Shown: positions 49,633 through 57,957 of the stretch, piece after piece
Layout: each line of letters starts with the position of its first letter
Numbering within the stretch: position 1 is the stretch's first letter
Source of the DNA: Geodermatophilus bullaregiensis
Lineage (GTDB): Bacteria; Actinomycetota; Actinomycetes; Mycobacteriales; Geodermatophilaceae
Length of the DNA stretch: 64,000 bases
Assembly (NCBI RefSeq): GCF_016907675.1
Contig: NZ_JAFBCJ010000001.1
Span: forward strand, 4,774,001 to 4,838,000
Direction: 5' to 3'
Made by a program: the position numbers and the translations under genes
The notes under the pieces: generated by a model
Databases searched by the model: none
What the model was told of the DNA's origin: nothing
Seen by the model: the letters and a program-made list of their open reading frames with translations, nothing else

Positions 49633-50892
49633 ATGTGCCGCCGGGCCGGGTCCCTGGTCCACCCGCCGCGTCCGACAGGAGTGGTCCCCGCGTCCCGCCC
49701 GACCCCGCCGCCGGGTGCCGTCCTGGCCGAGAACCGGCTGCTGCTGACCGCCGTGCTGCTCACCGCGCTGAACCTGCGCGGCGCCATCGCCGCGGTGGGG
49801 CCGGTGCTGGGCGAGATCCGGTCCGACCTCGGGCTGTCGGCGGCGACCGCGGGGCTGCTGACCACCCTGCCCGTCCTGTGCTTCGCCCTGCTCGCGCCGG
49901 CCTCGGCCGTGCTCGGCCGCCGCGCCGGCGCCGGGCCGGCGGTGCTCGGCTCGCTGCTGCTGCTGGCCGCCGCGCAGGGGCTGCGGGTCCTCGACGGCGC
50001 GCCGGTGCTGCTGGCCGGCACCTTCCTGGCCGGTGCGGCCATGACCGTGGGCAACGTGCTGCTGCCGGCGGTGGTCAAGGGCGGCTTCGGCCGGCAGGCG
50101 GGCACGGTGACCGGCCTCTACACCGCCGGGCTCGTCGCGGGCGCCGCCGCCACGGCCGCGCTGACCGCGCCGCTGGGCACGGTGCTCGGCTGGCGCGGGG
50201 CCCTGGCCGTGGAGGGCCTGCTGGCCGTCGCGGGCGCGGGGGTCTGGGCGGCGGCCGCGCGGGGGCGCGGGGACCTGCTCGGCACCGCCGCCCCGGCGGG
50301 TCGCCCGGTGGCCGGCCGCGCGGGGCTGTGGCGCTCGCCGACCGCGTGGGCGGTCACCGCGGTGCTGGGGCTGCAGTCGTCGCTCTACTTCTCGCTGACC
50401 GCGTGGCTGCCCACGGTCCTGGCCGACCGGGCGGGCGCCGACGTCACCACCGGGTCGCTGGCCGCCTCGCTGTTCCAGGCGACCGGCATCGTCGGCAGCC
50501 TGCTGGTGCCGGCCGTCGTCGCCCGCCGGCCGGGGCAGACCGGCCTGGCGCTGGCGGTGTCCGCGCTGTGGCTGGTCCCGGCGGGCGGGCTGCTCGCCGC
50601 GCCGGGCGCCTGGCCGGTGTGGGCCGCCCTGGCCGGGGTGGCGCAGGGGGCCGGCATCGGGCTGGCGCTGGTCCTGGTGGTGCTGCGCTCGGCCGACGCC
50701 GACACCGCGGCCCGGCTGTCGGGCATGAGCCAGCTGGTGGGCTACTCGGTCGGCGCCGCCGGGCCGGTCGCCGTCGGCGCGCTGTCGGGGCCCACCGGCG
50801 GGTGGACCGCGCCGCTGCTCCTGCTGCTCGCGCTCGCGCTCGGCCTCGCCGTCGCCGGGGTGCTCGCCGCCCGGCCGGTGCGGATCGTGTGA
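49633..50892 (+). CDS. MFS transporter, CynX/NimT-like
   Basis: 419 residues with about twelve membrane helices. TALNLRGAIAAVGPVLGEIRSDLGLSAATAGLLTTLPVLCFAL at the start is the mark of CynX-type (cyanate/2-nitroimidazole transporter) proteins. Start is uncertain: ATG 49633 has no good ribosome site, and GTG 49681 follows AGGA with almost no spacing. Substrate unknown; probably export or uptake of a small anion. Divergent from the esterase gene. Confidence 0.85.
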   Translation: MCRRAGSLVHPPRPTGVVPASRPTPPPGAVLAENRLLLTAVLLTALNLRGAIAAVGPVLGEIRSDLGLSAATAGLLTTLPVLCFALLAPASAVLGRRAGAGPAVLGSLLLLAAAQGLRVLDGAPVLLAGTFLAGAAMTVGNVLLPAVVKGGFGRQAGTVTGLYTAGLVAGAAATAALTAPLGTVLGWRGALAVEGLLAVAGAGVWAAAARGRGDLLGTAAPAGRPVAGRAGLWRSPTAWAVTAVLGLQSSLYFSLTAWLPTVLADRAGADVTTGSLAASLFQATGIVGSLLVPAVVARRPGQTGLALAVSALWLVPAGGLLAAPGAWPVWAALAGVAQGAGIGLALVLVVLRSADADTAARLSGMSQLVGYSVGAAGPVAVGALSGPTGGWTAPLLLLLALALGLAVAGVLAARPVRIV

Positions 50893-50923
50893 GGGACCGT
50901 CCTGCCCTCCGCTCCCCGGCGGG

Positions 50924-51997
50924 TCAGGGCAGCCGGACGACGTCGGCCAGCACGCCGCCGTCGGGGGTGAGCCGCCGCGGCGCGGGGCTGTCGTAGACGA
51001 CCAGCAGCCGGCCGTCCTCGGCGGGGCCCAGCAGGCCGATGCCCTCGGCGTGGTCGTCGCCGTCGCCGAACGGCAGGGCCAGCTCGCGGGTCAGCACCTC
51101 GCCGCGGACGACGGTGGGCGCCTCGACCGCGCAGCCGCCGTGCCAGCGGTAGACGTACACCGGCCCGTCGAGGTCCATGGTGGGCCCGGCCAGCACCAGC
51201 AGGTCCTCGCCCTGGGGGCACAGGTCGCGCACGCCGAGGCCGGCCAGCCGCAGCACGTGCTTGCGGTAGCGGCAGCCGTCGGGGAACCGGCGCAGCCGCA
51301 GCCGCGTGGGGTCGTCGGGGTCGGCCTCCGGCCGCAGCTCCAGGACGACGGCCCAGCCGCGCAGCACCGGCCCGCGCAGCCCGAGGTGGACGCGCTCACC
51401 CGAGACGGCGATGCCCTCGACGTCCAGGCCGTTGTCCTTGCCGGGGATCGGCAGGAACGGCGCCAGGTGCTCGTCGTCGGCCAGCAGGTCGCGCAGGTCC
51501 TTCCCGCGGGTCCCGAAGACCGCGGCGCGGGTGCCCGCGCCGTCGTCCCGCACGGGGGTGGGCAGGCCGTCGATGTCGACCACCGGCAGCCGCACGAGGA
51601 CCTGCCGGCGCGGCTGGCCGGTCACCCGGGCCAGCCGGCGCAGCGCCCGCTCGCCGTCGTGCTCGTCGCGGATCCGGCGGCGCCGCAGGCTGTGCGACCC
51701 CACCGCCCACAGCGCGTCCGGCGTCCGGGCGATGCCCTCGATGTCGGCCTCCTCCTCGACGGCCGGGCCGGTGCCGCCGGGCAGGGGGACGAGGTCGGCG
51801 AGGGAGAAGCCGGTCTGGTCGCCGTAGCAGGTGGGGGCGGCCGGGTCGTCGGCCACCAGCCGCTCGATCGTGGCGGTCTCGTCGCCGGCCACCCAGAGCA
51901 CCGGTCCGTCGCTGCGGACGGCGGAGAGGTTGGTGTGGGTCGAGCTCTCCCGGGCGGACGAACCGAAGCGGAGGGTCACCGTGGAGGTCGTCGTCAC
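50924..51997 (-). CDS. DUF3616 domain protein
   Basis: 357 residues from GTG. The repeated beta-strand pattern with [24 protein letters not shown] near 20-42, [25 protein letters not shown] near 85-110, [25 protein letters not shown] near 200 and [23 protein letters not shown] near the end looks like a propeller of the DUF3616 type, with recurring 'D(V/I)EGIA'. Function unknown; possibly an esterase or lactonase-like propeller. Confidence 0.85.
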   Translation of the reverse strand: MTTTSTVTLRFGSSARESSTHTNLSAVRSDGPVLWVAGDETATIERLVADDPAAPTCYGDQTGFSLADLVPLPGGTGPAVEEEADIEGIARTPDALWAVGSHSLRRRRIRDEHDGERALRRLARVTGQPRRQVLVRLPVVDIDGLPTPVRDDGAGTRAAVFGTRGKDLRDLLADDEHLAPFLPIPGKDNGLDVEGIAVSGERVHLGLRGPVLRGWAVVLELRPEADPDDPTRLRLRRFPDGCRYRKHVLRLAGLGVRDLCPQGEDLLVLAGPTMDLDGPVYVYRWHGGCAVEAPTVVRGEVLTRELALPFGDGDDHAEGIGLLGPAEDGRLLVVYDSPAPRRLTPDGGVLADVVRLP

Positions 51998-52060
51998 GGC
52001 CGCACACCATGGCACGCCCCACCCCGGGCCGGGAGGCCGTCGTGCGTCGTACCGTGCGGT

Positions 52061-52474
52061 ATGGATCTCGTCTGTCCCAAGTGCCAGGGCGCGATGCGCA
52101 CCTACGAGCGCAACGGCGTGCACGTCGACCAGTGCACCGAGTGCCGGGGCATCTTCCTCGACCGCGGGGAGCTCGAGCGGCTGGTCGACGCCGAGACCGC
52201 CTGGCACGGCGGCGGGGCCGCGGCGCAGCCGGCCGGGCAGCAGCACGGCTCCGCCCACGGCCAGCCCTCCGGTCAGCCGTACGCACAGCCGGCGTACGGC
52301 CAGCACGCGGCCGGCGCGCAGTACCCGGCCGCCGGCGGCGCGGGCCTGGGCGCGGTGGTCAACGAGGTGCTCGGCGCGGTGCGCGGCGGCCAGTCCTCGC
52401 ACGGCTCGTCGCACGGCTCGTCGTACGGGCACAGGAAGCGCAAGGAGTCCTTCCTCTCCGACCTGTTCGGCTGA
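52061..52474 (+). CDS. TFIIB-type zinc-ribbon protein
   Basis: 137 residues. [12 protein letters not shown] (Cys5, Cys8) and [20 protein letters not shown] (Cys25, Cys28) form a zf-TFIIB zinc ribbon. The middle is rich in Gly, Gln, Ala, His and Tyr ([28 protein letters not shown]), probably disordered, and the end ([13 protein letters not shown]) is basic then hydrophobic. Such small proteins are common in actinobacteria; function unknown. Confidence 0.88.
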   Translation: MDLVCPKCQGAMRTYERNGVHVDQCTECRGIFLDRGELERLVDAETAWHGGGAAAQPAGQQHGSAHGQPSGQPYAQPAYGQHAAGAQYPAAGGAGLGAVVNEVLGAVRGGQSSHGSSHGSSYGHRKRKESFLSDLFG

Positions 52475-52514
52475 TCCGGGGCCGCCCGCCCGGCGGGGGA
52501 CCAATCGGCCGGCA

Positions 52515-52550
52515 GTCGTGCTCTGCCCCCGATCGGGGGCAGAGCACGAC
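52515..52550 (+). terminator. Perfect 36-bp palindrome, terminator of the zinc-ribbon gene
   Basis: GTCGTGCTCTGCCCCCGA (52515-52532) is followed directly by its exact complement (52533-52550). It lies 41 nt after the zinc-ribbon stop and 74 nt before the ribonuclease Z gene, so it separates two plus-strand units. Confidence 0.75.
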
Positions 52551-52623
52551 CGTGCGCGCGACCCACCGGCCGACGGCTCGTGCGGCACGGCCGCGGGCGG
52601 ACGGCGCCGGTAGCGTCGGCGCC

Positions 52624-53541
52624 GTGGCGGCGCGGGAGCTGGTCGTGCTCGGCACCGCCAGCCAGGCGCCCACCCGCACCCGCAACCACAACGGCTACCT
52701 GCTGCGCTGGGACGGCCGCGGCTTCCTCCTCGACCCCGGCGAGGGCACCCAGCGGCAGATGCTCCTGGCCGGGGTGCCGAGCAGCGCCGTCCACCGGGTC
52801 TTCGTCAGCCACTTCCACGGCGACCACTGCCTCGGCCTGCCGGGCGTGCTGCAGCGGATGTCGCTGGACCGCGTCCGGCACCCGGTGACGGTCCACCACC
52901 CGGCCTCGGGGCGGCACTTCTACGAGCGGCTCCGGCACGCCAGCGTCTTCGCCGACCTCGCCGACGTGCGCGGGGGACCGGTCACCGGCGACGGTCCGCT
53001 GGCCGAGGACCCGGCCGGCACGTGGGAGGCCCGGCGGCTCGACCACCCGGTCGAGTCCTTCGGCTACCGGCTGGTCGAGCCCGACGGCCGGCGGGTGCTG
53101 CCCGACCGGCTGGCCGCGGCCGGGGTCGCCGGGCCGGACGTCGGCCGGCTGCAGCGCGCGGGCGTCCTGCGCGTGGGGGAGTGCACGGTGCGGATCGAGG
53201 ACGTGAGCGCGCCCCGGCCCGGGCAGCGGTTCGCCTTCGTCATGGACACCCGGATGTGCGACGGCGTCCCGGCACTGGCCGACGGCGCCGACCTGCTGGT
53301 CGCCGAGTCGACCTTCCTGCACGAGGACGCCGCGCTGGCGGAGCGGTACGGCCACCTGACCGCCCGGCAGGCCGCCCGCGTGGCCGCGGAGGCCAGGGTC
53401 CGGCGGCTGGTGCTCACCCACTTCTCCCAGCGCTACGACGACCCGCGCCGCTTCGAGGACGAGGCCCGCGCGGTGTACGACGGCGACCTCGTCGTCGCCG
53501 CCGACCTGCAGCGCGTGCCGGTGCCCCCGCGCGCGGGGTAG
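52624..53541 (+). CDS. rnz: Ribonuclease Z / metallo-beta-lactamase-fold nuclease
   Basis: 305 residues from GTG. The metal site [13 protein letters not shown] is near 62-72, [28 protein letters not shown] near 205-230, and the later [28 protein letters not shown] carries the final His. [23 protein letters not shown] at the start is typical of RNase Z. It trims the 3' end of tRNA precursors in the cytoplasm. Its stop codon lies inside the first copy of a 17-bp tandem repeat. Confidence 0.93.
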   Translation: MAARELVVLGTASQAPTRTRNHNGYLLRWDGRGFLLDPGEGTQRQMLLAGVPSSAVHRVFVSHFHGDHCLGLPGVLQRMSLDRVRHPVTVHHPASGRHFYERLRHASVFADLADVRGGPVTGDGPLAEDPAGTWEARRLDHPVESFGYRLVEPDGRRVLPDRLAAAGVAGPDVGRLQRAGVLRVGECTVRIEDVSAPRPGQRFAFVMDTRMCDGVPALADGADLLVAESTFLHEDAALAERYGHLTARQAARVAAEARVRRLVLTHFSQRYDDPRRFEDEARAVYDGDLVVAADLQRVPVPPRAG

Positions 53542-53579
53542 GGAGGCGCGCGGGGTAGGGAGGCGCGCGGGGTAGGGAG
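53529..53579 (+). repeat. Three perfect 17-bp tandem repeats
   Basis: The unit GCGCGCGGGGTAGGGAG occurs three times without change. The first copy contains the rnz stop codon; the last provides GGGAGGAGAG, the ribosome site of the gene at 53585. Replication slippage probably made it, and each copy carries the same G-rich Shine-Dalgarno-like core. Confidence 0.9.
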
Positions 53580-53584
53580 GAGAG

Positions 53585-54433
53585 GTGTTCGACGGTTCCG
53601 GTTTCGAGCCCGACTGGTTCGGCCTGCTGGGCCGCGAGGTGCTGCGGGAGCGGCGGGCCGCGCTGATCGCCGAGGCGTGCGCGTGGAGCGTGGGCCTGTC
53701 CGACCGTCCCCACCACCTGCGGCTGCGCGGCCGGCTGGTGGCCACCGGGTCGACCATCGGCGACCGCGCGGCCACCGGTCAGGCGCTGTCGGGGGAGGAG
53801 GACGGCCGGCTCGAGCTCGGCGACGCCCGCCCCGGCAGCTTCCAGGACGCGCTCAACGCCGTCGACGCCGACGGCACCGTCTTCGCCGACCGCTTCGACC
53901 GCGAGGTCATCGAGCCGTTCGTGCAGGAGACCTGCGTGCTGGCCGCCGACCGCGCCCGCCGCACGAGGCCCGGTCAGTGGGGCGAGCTGCTCGACGACCT
54001 CGGCGAGGACCCCGCCGACGTCGACCTGGCCGGCGTCGTCCGCGTCGGCGAGTGGGAGGAGCCGCTGCGCACCGAGGCCGAGCTGCTCGTGCTCGCCGCG
54101 CTGGGCCGCACCCCGCTGCTGGAGGTGGAGTCCGAGGGGCTGCCGCTGTCGCTCGTCCGCGCCGCCGAGGCCACCGCCCGCGCCGCGGCCGCCGAGCGGG
54201 CACCGGCCGGCCCCCAGCCGGACGAGGGGCTGGCGGGTGCGCTGTTCCTCGCGCTGGCCGCCGTCCGCGAGGCGGGGCTGCCCACGCCGGTGCCGCCGGC
54301 GGAGGCCGGGCGGCTGCTGACCGCGCTCGGCGAGCAGGGCCTGGAGCCCGACGAGGTCACCGGTGTCCTGCGGCACCTGCCGCTCGCGCCCGGCACGGCC
54401 GACCGGGTGGCCGCCCTGCTGCCCGACGGCTGA
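53585..54433 (+). CDS. Hypothetical protein
   Basis: 282 residues from GTG with GGGAGGAGAG upstream, supplied by the tandem repeat. I recognise no domain. It opens with FDGSGFEPDWFGLLGREVLRERRAALIAEACAW, has an acidic middle (DDLGEDPADVDLAGVVRVGEWEEPLRTEAELL) and an Ala/Pro-rich C-terminal half with helical stretches. No signal peptide or membrane helix. Function unknown; coupled in sequence to rnz, so it may be cotranscribed. Confidence 0.6.
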   Translation: MFDGSGFEPDWFGLLGREVLRERRAALIAEACAWSVGLSDRPHHLRLRGRLVATGSTIGDRAATGQALSGEEDGRLELGDARPGSFQDALNAVDADGTVFADRFDREVIEPFVQETCVLAADRARRTRPGQWGELLDDLGEDPADVDLAGVVRVGEWEEPLRTEAELLVLAALGRTPLLEVESEGLPLSLVRAAEATARAAAAERAPAGPQPDEGLAGALFLALAAVREAGLPTPVPPAEAGRLLTALGEQGLEPDEVTGVLRHLPLAPGTADRVAALLPDG

Positions 54434-54457
54434 GGTACCGGGGAGGGGGCCGTCTGT

Positions 54458-55627
54458 TCAGAGCGGCAGGCCGGTGTAGTTCTCGGCGAGCTCGCGGGCG
54501 GCGGCCTCGGACGAGCACACCCGCCGCAGCTGGGAGAGCTGCAGCTGCGCGTCGAACGGGTCGCCGGTGGTGTGCAGCATCGAGGTCATCCACCAGGAGA
54601 AGTGGGTGGCCCGCCAGACCCGCGCCAGCGCGGCGTCGGAGTAGGCGTCGACCAGGTCGGTCTCCTTCTCCTGCAGCAGCCGCACCAGCGCGCGGGAGAG
54701 CAGGACGACGTCGGCGACGGCGAGGTTGAGGCCCTTGGCGCCGGTCGGCGGGACGATGTGCGCGGCGTCGCCGGCGAGGAACAGCCGGCCGCGGCGCATC
54801 GGCGCGCTGACGAACGAGCGCATCGGCAGGATCGACTTCTCGGTGACCGTCCCGGTGCTGATCTCCCAGCCCTCGTGCGCGAACCGGGTGGCCAGGCCCG
54901 ACCAGATGCGGTCGTCGGACCAGTCCTCGATCCGCTCCGACGGGTCGACCTGCAGGTACAGCCGCGACACCGACGGCGAGCGCATCGAGTACAGCGCGAA
55001 CCCGTCGGGGTGCCAGGCGTAGATCAGCTCGTCGGTGGCCGGGGCGGCGTCGGCCAGGATGCCCAGCCAGGCGTAGGGGTAGGTGCGCTCCCACAGCTGC
55101 TGCCCGCCCGCACCCCCGGCCACGACCGCCCTCGACGGGCCGTGGAAGCCGTCGGTGCCGGCGACGACGTCGCACTCGAGCACCTGCGGCGTCCCGTCGG
55201 CGTCGGTGAACCGGATGCGGGGGGCGTCGGTGTCGACGTCCTCGATCGCGACGTCGGAGACGTCGAACAGCAGCGGCGGTCCGCCGTCGAGCTGGGCGGC
55301 GACGAGGTCCTTGACCACCTCGGTCTGCCCGTAGACCCACACCCGGCGGCCGCACAGGTCGGGGAAGTCGAGCTGGTGGCGCACGCCCGGGTACTGCAGG
55401 TACACCCCGCGGTGCTCGAGGCCCTCCCGGTGCAGCCGGTCGCCCATGCCGGCCTCGGTGAGGACGTCGACGGTGTTCTGCTCGAGGATCCCGGCGCGGA
55501 TGCGGCCCTGCACGTACTCGCGGGACCGGTTCTCCAGCACCACCGAGTCGATGCCCTGCCGGGCGAGCAGCCGCGACAGGAGCAGTCCGGCCGGGCCGGC
55601 GCCGATGATCCCCACCTGGGTGCGCAT
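54458..55627 (-). CDS. pobA: 4-hydroxybenzoate 3-monooxygenase
   Basis: 389 residues. FAD motifs are GIIGAGPAGLLLSRLLARQG at the N-terminus, the DG motif (GTDGFHGPSRA) near 160, and RLFLAGDAAHIVPPTGAKGLNLAVAD near 275-300. VYLQYPGVRHQLDF and SMRSPSVSRLYLQVDP are typical of PobA. It adds a hydroxyl to 4-hydroxybenzoate, giving protocatechuate. IclR regulator gene lies 51 nt upstream, on the same strand; the pca genes that use protocatechuate are divergent. Confidence 0.95.
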   Translation of the reverse strand: MRTQVGIIGAGPAGLLLSRLLARQGIDSVVLENRSREYVQGRIRAGILEQNTVDVLTEAGMGDRLHREGLEHRGVYLQYPGVRHQLDFPDLCGRRVWVYGQTEVVKDLVAAQLDGGPPLLFDVSDVAIEDVDTDAPRIRFTDADGTPQVLECDVVAGTDGFHGPSRAVVAGGAGGQQLWERTYPYAWLGILADAAPATDELIYAWHPDGFALYSMRSPSVSRLYLQVDPSERIEDWSDDRIWSGLATRFAHEGWEISTGTVTEKSILPMRSFVSAPMRRGRLFLAGDAAHIVPPTGAKGLNLAVADVVLLSRALVRLLQEKETDLVDAYSDAALARVWRATHFSWWMTSMLHTTGDPFDAQLQLSQLRRVCSSEAAARELAENYTGLPL

Positions 55628-55678
55628 GCCGGCGAGTGTGACCCCGGCTACGCCCCCGTGGACACCGTCGGCTCCCGC

Positions 55679-56455
55679 TCAGCGGAAGGGTGCCGTCCGG
55701 GCCAGCGCGCGGCCGATGCCCCGGGCGGCCACCTCGAGCACCGGCACCAGCCGGGCGAGGTCGCGCCGGTGGCTGGGGACGACGATGCCCAGCGCCGCGG
55801 CGACGACCGTCGTGCCGGCCCGCTCGACGCGCACCGGGACGGCGACCGAGGCGGTGCCGAGCGACATCTCCTCGGCGGTGCGGGCCCAGCCGCGGCGGCG
55901 CACCTCGGCCAGCTCCCGGGACAGCCGCGCGGGGTCGACGACGGTGTGCCGGGTGGCCCGCGACGGGGCGGCCAGGACCTCGGCGACGACGTCGTCCGGT
56001 GCCGACGCCAGCAGCACCTTGCCCACGCCGGTGGCGTGCAGCGGCAGCCGGCTGCCGACCTGGCTGACCACCGGCACCGACTCGCGGCCGGAGATCCGCT
56101 CGACGTAGAGGGCCGACGGCCCGTCGCGGACGGCGAGGTGCACGGTGTCGCGGGTGGCGGTGTGCACGTCGAGGAGGAACGGCGAGGCCAGCTGCCGCAA
56201 CTCCAACTGGACGGGGGCGAGCAGGCCGAGGTCCCAGAGCTTGCGGCCGATCTCGTAGCGGCCGTCGTCCCGGCGGGACAGGGCGCCCCAGCCGGTGAGC
56301 TCGGCGAGCAGCCGGTGGGTGGTGGTCAGCGGGGTGCCCGAGCGCTCGGCGATCTCGGTGAGGGTCAGCCGGGGCGCCGAGGCGTCGAAGGCGTCGAGGA
56401 CGGCGAGCGCCCGGGAGGTCACCGAGCGCCCTGGGGCGGTGCCGCCTCCGGACAC
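55679..56455 (-). CDS. IclR family transcriptional regulator of the pob/pca genes
   Basis: 258 residues from GTG 56455 with GGAAGGA 6 nt upstream. N-terminal helix-turn-helix (RLTLTEIAERSGTPLTTTHRLLAEL near 30-54) and a C-terminal effector domain (VVSQVGSRLPLHATGVGKVLLAS near 125-147) are standard for IclR. Its location between pobA and pcaH, reading divergently from pcaH, fits PcaR/PobR-type control by an aromatic acid or 3-oxoadipate. It may act on the palindrome at 56499-56509. Confidence 0.9.
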   Translation of the reverse strand: MSGGGTAPGRSVTSRALAVLDAFDASAPRLTLTEIAERSGTPLTTTHRLLAELTGWGALSRRDDGRYEIGRKLWDLGLLAPVQLELRQLASPFLLDVHTATRDTVHLAVRDGPSALYVERISGRESVPVVSQVGSRLPLHATGVGKVLLASAPDDVVAEVLAAPSRATRHTVVDPARLSRELAEVRRRGWARTAEEMSLGTASVAVPVRVERAGTTVVAAALGIVVPSHRRDLARLVPVLEVAARGIGRALARTAPFR

Positions 56456-56486
56456 GGTCGTCCTTCCGCTGGGCGGGAACGCGGGC

Positions 56487-56516
56487 TTGGGGAGCGTAGT
56501 CCGCCGGACGTACCGT
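56487..56516 (+). promoter_or_regulatory. Promoter and operator of the pca operon
   Basis: TTGGGG (56487-56492) and TACCGT (56511-56516) are 18 nt apart. The -10 ends 7 nt before the ATG of pcaH, so the mRNA may be leaderless. GTCCG-C-CGGAC (56499-56509), a perfect 11-bp palindrome, sits between the two elements and is a likely IclR-type operator. Confidence 0.5.
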
Positions 56517-56523
56517 GCCGGGC

Positions 56524-57270
56524 ATGACCGGGACCACATCGGAGCGCGGGCTGCTCCTGCCGCGCTACCTGCGCGAACCCGCCGAGAAGCGGACGCCCGT
56601 CGGTTTCCCCGGCTACCGGAGCACCGCGCTGCGCGCACCGCTGCGGACGCCGGTCGACCTGCCGCACCGGCTCACCGAGATCACCGGCCCGGTGCTCGGC
56701 GAGGACCGGGTGCTGCCCCAGGACGCCGACCTGACGCTGCGCAACGGCGGTGAGGCGATCGGGCAGCGGATCCTCGTCTACGGCCGGGTGCTCGACAGCG
56801 ACGGCCGCCCGGTGCCCGACGCGCTGGTCGAGGTGTGGCAGGCCAACGCGGCCGGCCGCTACCGGCACGTCGCGGACACCTGGCCGGCGCCGCTGGACCC
56901 GCACTTCGACGGGCTGGGCCGGGTGGTCACCGACAGCCTGGGCCGCTACGAGTTCATGACGGTCAAGCCGGGCGCGTACCCGTGGGGCAACCACCACAAC
57001 GCGTGGCGGCCGGCGCACATCCACTTCAGCCTGTTCGGCCGGGCCTTCACGCAGCGACTGGTCACCCAGATGTACTTCCCGGACGACCCGCTGTTCGGCC
57101 AGGACCCGATCTTCACCTCCATCCCCGCCGCGGCGCGGTACCGGGCGGTCAGCCGGTACTCCCTCGACCGGACCCAGGACAACTGGGCCCTCGCCTTCGA
57201 GTGGGACGTCGTCCTGCGCGGCACCGACCAGACCCCCTTCGAGACCGAGGACGACGGAGACGTGGCGTGA
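56524..57270 (+). CDS. pcaH: Protocatechuate 3,4-dioxygenase, beta subunit
   Basis: 248 residues from ATG 56524; a GTG 9 nt upstream is possible. The four iron ligands are visible: Tyr113 (GRYRH), Tyr152 (GAYPW), His165 and His167 (AHIHFS). LVEVWQANAAGRY and FEWDVVLRG are further family marks. With PcaG it opens the ring of protocatechuate between the hydroxyls using Fe(III) and O2, yielding 3-carboxy-cis,cis-muconate. No ribosome site is seen, consistent with a leaderless start. Confidence 0.96.
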   Translation: MTGTTSERGLLLPRYLREPAEKRTPVGFPGYRSTALRAPLRTPVDLPHRLTEITGPVLGEDRVLPQDADLTLRNGGEAIGQRILVYGRVLDSDGRPVPDALVEVWQANAAGRYRHVADTWPAPLDPHFDGLGRVVTDSLGRYEFMTVKPGAYPWGNHHNAWRPAHIHFSLFGRAFTQRLVTQMYFPDDPLFGQDPIFTSIPAAARYRAVSRYSLDRTQDNWALAFEWDVVLRGTDQTPFETEDDGDVA

Positions 57271-57923
57271 CGGCGAACCCGCTGGACGTCCCGCCCGACC
57301 CGGCCGTCCCCCTGCAGCCCCGCTCCGGGCAGCGCGGCACCGGCTTCCTCACCGAGCCGCTCCGGCTGGGCACCACCCCGAGCGCGACCGTCGGCCCCTA
57401 CCTGGCCATCGGCCTGACCTGGCCGGACGGCGCCTGGGCCGCCGCCGAGGGCACCGAGGGCGGGATCTGGATCCGCGGCCGGGTGGTCGACGGCGCGGGC
57501 GACCTGGTCCCCGACGCGATGATCGAGACCTGGCAGGCCGATCCGGACGGCCGCTTCCCCTCACCCGAGGACCCCCGCGGCGCGGCCTCCTACCCCGGCT
57601 TCCGCGGCTACGCCCGCGTGCAGACGAGCGACCCGCCGGGGGAGTTCGGCGTCTTCACCCTCAAGCCCGGCCGGGTGCCCGACGGCGAGGGCGGCCTGCA
57701 GGCGCCGCACGTCGACGTCTCCGTCTTCGCCCGCGGCATGCTCGACCGCGTCGTCACCCGGGTCTACTTCGCCGACGAGGCCGCGGCCAACGCCGAGGAC
57801 GTGGTCCTGCGGGGGCTGACCGAGGAGCAGCGCCGCACCCTGGTCGCGGAGCGGACCGCCGACGGGTACCGCTTCGACGTCCACCTGCAGGGCGAGCGGG
57901 AGACGGTGTTCTTCGCCGTCTGA
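57267..57923 (+). CDS. pcaG: Protocatechuate 3,4-dioxygenase, alpha subunit
   Basis: 218 residues from GTG overlapping pcaH by 4 nt. TVGPYLAIGLTWPDG near 40, MIETWQADPDGRF near 87 and HVDVSVFARGMLDRVVTRVYF near 150-170 identify PcaG. It has the same fold as PcaH but lacks the iron ligands and shapes the active site in the alpha-beta dimer. Next gene pcaB starts 34 nt downstream. Confidence 0.95.
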   Translation: MTANPLDVPPDPAVPLQPRSGQRGTGFLTEPLRLGTTPSATVGPYLAIGLTWPDGAWAAAEGTEGGIWIRGRVVDGAGDLVPDAMIETWQADPDGRFPSPEDPRGAASYPGFRGYARVQTSDPPGEFGVFTLKPGRVPDGEGGLQAPHVDVSVFARGMLDRVVTRVYFADEAAANAEDVVLRGLTEEQRRTLVAERTADGYRFDVHLQGERETVFFAV

Positions 57924-57957
57924 GCGGCGTGCCGGGCCCGGCGGTAGGAAGGGACGC

